From the NCBI GenBank assembly GCA_023213395.1, contig CM041465.1, positions 217,565,741-217,629,740 of the forward strand: 64,000 bases of DNA. Reading direction: 5' to 3'. The notes under the pieces were generated by a model. The model was not told the origin of the DNA. It worked only from the letters and a program-made list of their open reading frames with translations, and did not search any database. The stretch is from Cycas panzhihuaensis. Lineage: Eukaryota; Cycadophyta. How positions within the stretch are numbered: the first letter of the stretch is position 1; each line of letters starts with the position of its first letter. The translations under genes were made by a program, and so were the position numbers. This document shows, piece by piece, positions 58,724 to 64,000 of the stretch.

Positions 58724-60943
58724 TGTTTCACTAAAACTAGCCTCTTATTTGTCCTTACAACTTTTGATGTATTTCTTGTGTGGTTTCATGAAGAAAAATA
58801 GATGATGGACCTATTTTATGATGTGTTAGGCCATATTTTGATGAATTAATACATTGATTTGTTTAATGATGCATGATGAATGATGATGTGTTGTATATTT
58901 ATACTATCACCTATTAATGACTGATACTTATGGCACTAAAATTTTCTTTCATAATCACATTAATTTAACTTTTCCTTTAAACTTGCATTTTTCATATTTT
59001 TATCTTAATTTCACCTATACTTTGTCATTTTTTATCATCTTTGGGCTTATGCTTATCATTTTCATCATATTTCAAGCCTCTTTCCTCTTTAATAAAGTCA
59101 TTTATTTCTAAATTTATGACTAAAAATTAATTTTTAACTTTTAATGAGTCATTTTTCATCTTTCCATTTATCACATTTTTGGTGCTGCCAAAAACATGAT
59201 TGGTCATGTTTTTAGAGTAAAGTCGCATTTTTGGTAGGATTAAAAATGCAATCAACCGTGTTTTTTATTGTTATATATACAAAACTTAGCCAATGCACCA
59301 AATTTTTATATGTCACCACCTAGATTCAATGAATTCTTATCCTTTGAATGCTCAAAGGTGACTAGTGGGGTTTGGTTGTCTATGATTGAGATTTAGAGAG
59401 TTAAGAGTTGAAGATTTTAGTGGATTTTTAAAGATTTTTAGAGAATTTTTTAAGATTGCTACTGCTGTGAAATCCAGAGAAAATTTTGATTTTGTGGCTT
59501 GCTACTCTATTGATGATTCAAATCTTAATGACTTACTCTTTAAATTTCATGACTTTTATTATGATTTTTAGCCTTAAAACTCCTCTTTACTGGTAAGATC
59601 TTTCCTATTTCAATTCTTGTCATTTCAATGCTTATTGGAGGTTGTTATTTCTTAGAGTTTACTCTCTCTTTCTACTAATTTTTTATGGTAATCTTGTATT
59701 CATTTTTGGCTTGGAATCTTGGCTAAAAGGTCAGCCATTTGTGGGGTCAAAAAGGAGATAGGCTAGGGTGAATTATGGTCATCTCTTCACTATCTAAATA
59801 GTTATCTCTTTCCATTCTTCCATAGTAGTCTAAATTCTAAGTGCTTTTCCCTCCTTTTTAGCTTGTGTTTGGCTATGGTTTATCCTTTGGTACTTGTTGT
59901 CTTTCTTCCTTTACTCCTTTTAAAGGAAAGTTTGATGAAATTTGATTAAATAAAAGAAAAAGAGTTATTTTGAGGTAGAATTTTAAAATAGGAAAGAAGT
60001 CTTGGTTTTGATTCTTGCATGATTTCACTCTTTGATTTGTTTTCTTTCCTTAAAAAGAAAAAATCTAAATTGATGAATGATATACATACATGACTTTTTA
60101 GATCATTAAAGGTTCAAGGATCCTTTTGGAGCCCATTTTACTCTAATTGTAATAGAATCTCTAAGTTGTTTGTCCTATATTTTGTATGAGGATTGTGATT
60201 AGTATATAATTTATTTCATGCAACATTAATGATCTAAAAATTCATTCAAAAATAGTAGTAGAATGTCTTCAATAATTCTCCTTTCATTACAAGATCTTAA
60301 TTGAAAGGAATGATAGCATGTTATGTTACATATTATACTAGTGATTTTCTTCCCTTAGTAAAGTGTGTCTTGCATCTAAAGGAGATAGTCTCATACTTAT
60401 TTTAATGAGCTTCATCTTAAAAAAATAAAAATAAAAATATATTACATGCGTAGTTAGTTTTCTTTATTTACTTGTTGATGGTAGAATAAGTCTTATTATT
60501 TCATTGATTACCTTTTTTTATTTCATTTTATCTTATTGATAAATAAAATCATAAAACAAAAAAATAATAATAATAAATAAACCCTTTTTATTGCCTATCC
60601 CTTCCCTTTTATTCAAGTAAAACTCAAAAGGTTGAAAGAATCAAAGGATATGAGTCCCTAGGAAGGACATAAAGAACATTGTCAGAGTAGCTTTGAACTT
60701 ATAACTCCTTCACCTGGTTATGTAGGCTAATAGATTTTATCACCCCCATACATCCTAGCCTTGTGTTACCTCACTCAGTTACATCCTCATTAAATGGTAT
60801 GACTAGGTGAGGACTCCTTCTTAGGAGCTAGGTAAAGATGGTTACTTAGGTCCTCTTAGACTTTGTGTCTCCTAGTCCTAATTAAAACAAAGGAAACACC
60901 CCATTCATTGAGAGATATCTAGTTTAGGCCCACTTGAGATACA
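58724..60943 (+). repeat. Tat-B 3' LTR (2,220 bp)
   Basis: TGTTTCACTAAAAC...GAGATACA; aligns with 43,744-46,044 throughout, with scattered substitutions and indels. Confidence 0.9.
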
Positions 60944-61299
60944 CCAAAATTTTTACCACCTTCTTGGCATGTGGGGAAAGTCATATGATGACCTTGTTCC
61001 TACCTATTATATGCAATTTAGGTCTAAATATATAGGTCATTTAAAACCTTTAGATCTAGTTGTTTGGGTCCATTATAGCTTTAATCATGATCAAAACTTA
61101 GTTGATACTTTAGGGGATAAAATAATAAATTTTAAAATCCTACCATGACATTGATACTTAGTCACTTATGGGGTCTATTTCTAACCTATTTAATGGTCAA
61201 AGTTTTACCCACAAGCTTGAGACTTAGCCATGTTGATTGATTCTTACCCTCTTCTCTATATTTATCAAGTTATCTTTGAGTTACCATTGTATTTCCCCC
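60944..61299 (+). other. Tat-C spacer before its second RNase H (continuation)
   Basis: AAGTCATATGATGACCTTGT and a following TGGGTCCATTATAGCTTTAA correspond to GTTACATGATGACTTCATCC and TTAGGTCCATCATGGCCTTA of Tat-B (53,830-53,940). Confidence 0.65.
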
Positions 61300-61680
61300 A
61301 TTGCATTAATCATTCATACTAATGAAGGAAGTCATATGAACCTTGGCTCTTCTACTACAACCTAGACTATTTGGGACTAAGCAAGTCATGTCTTAACCTA
61401 CGTCAAAGTTTATCTTCCTATAGTAACAAATAATTTAGTTGAGTATATTATTATCATTAAAGTTATCACTAATGCAATACAAATCCATTATGGCCCCATC
61501 TTATTACTCTCTAACTCTAAACTAGTTATTTGCCAGCTTACCTAGTTTACCAAGTCCATTTCCATTAATTACATGCTCTTGCTAGCATAGTTAGGTCACT
61601 TTTATCCTAGTTCTCATCTATTTCAATCTAATACATCCCATAGGAACAAAGCACTAAAACAAATTAACTTATTGATTTTA
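61300..61680 (+). pseudogene. Second RNase H of Tat-C, decayed
   Basis: The frame reads IALIIHTNEGSHMNLGSSTT, VTNNLVEYIIIIKVITNAIQ and HYGPILLLSNSKLVICQLT. It matches the Tat-B second RNase H position by position. The Asp at the start is lost, the Glu of the NNxVEY block is kept. Stops interrupt it. Confidence 0.75.
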
Positions 61681-62650
61681 TTCTTAAGTGTCACTTACCC
61701 CAAGTTCATGTTCCCACTCATGGATTTTGATCCCATCAATGAAGTTAAGCCTATGAGATAGCTTCTTCATCAATTCTCATTGAGTCTCTAAAATAAGGGT
61801 AAACTATAACATGATTTCGTATGAGTCTAAACTACCATTATTGCTCTTAAATGAGGGTAAACTATATAACACTCTAGCTTGAGCCTAAACAACCTTGTAT
61901 ATATGTAAATATCAACCCTATTATGGCTTTCCAAAAGGGCAACCCCCAACATCATCCTTAATTAGGTCTTCTCCTAGTTGTATTATTTTAATTTTCTTAC
62001 ATTTTCCAATTTGTTTTCTTTAAAAAGAAATCATAAAATAAATTAGAAAACTAAAAAAATCTATAAAATAATAAATATCCAAAAAAAATTACAAAACTAA
62101 AAATAATAAAAATATTTTTTTGGCTCCAAGTTAAACCCAAACTATTTTATCCTTGAAGGGAACTCACTGAAGAGGATAAACTATGATGACAACCCTAGCT
62201 TTGAGATGATCTCAAACAACTCCTCCTCTAAAGAGCACTCATTGATAAGGTTAAACTAGAATAATAACCTTTGGCTTCTAAGCCCAAGCCCTTGGCAACT
62301 AAGACAATACCTCAAACACTTAAGATTACTCTGAAAATAGTCACTAACCAACATAAATTATGGTAAATTTCTCATGTTTATTTAGGTTTCATCATGCCTT
62401 CTGAGATTGTCATGGTATATTATACTACAAAACTAATATCCATCCTATTTAACATACCTATGAAGTTCTTACCTATAGGGTTAAACTAGGGGCAACATTC
62501 TATAAACACATACTAAATAGGCTAAACTATGGCAAATTACCTTCCTATATCACTTCTATAAGAACAACAATAGTCTATATAGAGCATTGTTAATAGCATT
62601 AACTATCTTGTAGTCTACACCTAAAAAGGTTCTACTACTGAGAGGGCAAG
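61681..62650 (+). other. Tat-C 3' spacer with TAAACTAYNAT motifs and possible polypurine tract
   Basis: Copies of the family motif lie at about 61,797, 61,828, 61,850, 62,169 (GAAGAGGATAAACTATGATG), 62,250, 62,481 and 62,516. It ends in GAGAGGGCAAG, polypurine-tract-like, before a TGTTTC. No antisense gene is found here. Confidence 0.6.
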
Positions 62651-64000
62651 TGTTTCTTGTAGCTCAAGAAGTCCAAAGTCATCCTAACATAGTTAAGTAA
62701 AGGTACGTACTTCTTATCTTACATTTCAATTTAAATTTAATTTTATATAAGTATGTACTAATATTTTTATGTTATCTTGGTGAATGGATGCATGTGTATT
62801 CCATTGATGATGAGTTTGATCATGGTTAATGGTAAAATAAGTTATCCACCCAAGCTTGATGGATTACAAAATGACTTCTAAGTACCTTTATAGATGTTTT
62901 TGCCTTTTTTCATCATTTGTTTACAACATCTTTTTACTTGTTTTGCTCTATTGATTTTTTTTTTTTTTGATAAACCTCTTAATTTTTTAAGTTTTTCCCT
63001 CCATCATGCTAAGTTTTCTATTTATCTTACTCTTTTATCAAATCATCCCATGGCAAAAATTATCTATCTCACTATAATTCTTATTTATGGTTTCTTAATG
63101 GTACTACAAAGTTTGAAACTATGTGGTACCATTAAGAACTTCATAAGATGACTTTTTATGAGTTCAAATAAAATTGACCTATAGTTGGTCACATATTTAT
63201 GGCATTTAAATATGCACCTTATAATAAAAGAGCTTATTCCTATGGGTTAGCCATGGTCTTACTTTAAAACCATGGGAATTAATGCTTTAGCATTAATTTA
63301 GCATCAAAACCATGGATAATTTACCCATTATTTTGGTCCATAACTTTTTGACAAACTATGAGCCCAAAATAATGGATCTTTCACTTTCTTTTTCGTTATA
63401 AACATCCATCCTATTTTATTAAATGAGGAGGCCTAAATCTTATAGTGTTATGTTATTAGAATACTACTAAAAACTCTATAAACTTCCACTAACCTTTCAC
63501 ACTTACTTATTAGCTTACATATTTTGTTTGGAGATTAGAGTCATTTCACTATTGGAAGCCTCTATAATTAAAGTTACATGCCATGAGTATTCATCTTTAG
63601 TTGAGAATTGGGATAACACCCCTCGCCCTACCCCTTATTATCCATTTTCACTTCTAATTATTGCTTGATTTTTAATCTTTTAATTATTTAATACTTTATC
63701 ACTTGCTTTCTTTTTTATATACCTCATATGATTTGCTCTTCTCTTAGTTGGGAGTGGCTTACAGGAAGAAAGGATCCCAAGTAGTATCCATTGAGTTTAG
63801 AATGTGGTGGCAATACTATTGCTTCTGAGACTTCATTTACTACATCTTGTTGTTGGCTTCAAATTGCTACTTTTATTTCAATTTGTAGTCTTTTTTTTTA
63901 ATTATTAAACTTTTGATATTTTCTTGCACATGCTAACTTAATAGTTGGTGGACTATTTTAACTCACTTTCTTATAGGTTAGAGCCTTAAAAAAAGTTAGA
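62651..64000 (+). other. Possible start of Tat-C 3' LTR and unassigned DNA
   Basis: TGTTTCTTGTAGC begins right after the purine-rich GAGAGGGCAAG, the same relation as in Tat-B. If it is an LTR of about 2.2 kb it would run past the window. It does not visibly align with the Tat-B LTR beyond the first bases. No gene is seen. Confidence 0.35.

Larger units (their letters stand above)
43744..60943 (+). mobile_element. Tat-B: Tat-lineage Ty3/gypsy retrotransposon, complete structure
   Basis: This is 17,200 bp including a 596-bp solo LTR. The order is 5' LTR (43,744-46,044), primer site, gag, protease, spacer, RT, RNase H, integrase, second RNase H, 24-bp repeats, antisense gene, repeat arrays, polypurine tract (58,711-58,723) and 3' LTR (58,724-60,943). 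LTR stretches I compared are about 85-90% identical, so it is old. I see no convincing 5-bp target duplication (AAACC left, CCAAA right). Stops occur in every domain. Confidence 0.9.

Noticed and set aside
43739-60948. Target duplication for Tat-B
   Set aside because: Flanks AAACC and CCAAA do not match; no shift of the ends gives a convincing pair.
63782-63795. TAGTATCCATTGAG resembling an initiator-Met primer site
   Set aside because: Only about seven bases match and no LTR pair can be shown; it could be chance.

Overview
This window is a stretch of plant nuclear heterochromatin. It is AT-rich and made almost entirely of nested, decayed retrotransposons. Evidence for a plant: Ty3/gypsy elements of Tat and chromovirus type, Ty1/copia elements primed by initiator-Met tRNA, and an L1-type LINE with a terminal RNase H. 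I see no host gene, tRNA or rRNA gene, CRISPR array or prokaryotic feature. The species cannot be named from this sequence.

Layout. (1) Positions 1-25,868 hold a Tat-lineage Ty3/gypsy element on the minus strand, here called Tat-A; its 3' LTR lies left of the window. It carries two later insertions: a chromovirus (5,873-12,197, plus strand, 377-bp LTRs, TSD AGTAA) in its RNase H region, and a copia element (20,250-25,547, minus strand, 207-bp LTRs, TSD CAACA/CAAAA) in its 5' LTR. (2) 25,869-29,083 holds remains of other LTR elements and unassigned DNA. (3) 29,094-34,690 is a 5'-truncated LINE on the minus strand with matching target duplications. (4) About 36,200-38,060 is a copia fragment and 38,130-43,743 is an older, broken Tat element (Tat-C), both on the plus strand. 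(5) 43,744-60,943 is a complete-structured Tat element on the plus strand (Tat-B), about 17.2 kb with LTRs of about 2.2-2.3 kb. It was inserted into Tat-C, whose sequence resumes at about 60,944. A 596-bp solo LTR (TSD ATAGA) lies inside Tat-B. (6) 60,944-64,000 is the other part of Tat-C, with a second RNase H and a possible 3' LTR start.

How the parts work together. The Tat elements have the order LTR, Arg-tRNA-type primer site, gag, protease, long spacer, RT, RNase H, integrase, a second RNase H downstream of integrase, tandem repeats, an antisense gene, more repeats, polypurine tract, LTR. The antisense gene is the most interesting item. In Tat-A (plus strand, 211-2034) and Tat-B (minus strand, 57,850-55,426, minus the solo LTR) it has the same start, a conserved intron with matching splice sites and phase, the same stop, and an identical total span of 1,824 bp. 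It resembles a plant-mobile-domain-like protein of about 573 residues. A more decayed third copy lies at about 40,200-41,750. All coding regions in the window carry stops or frameshifts, so none is expected to make a functional product today.
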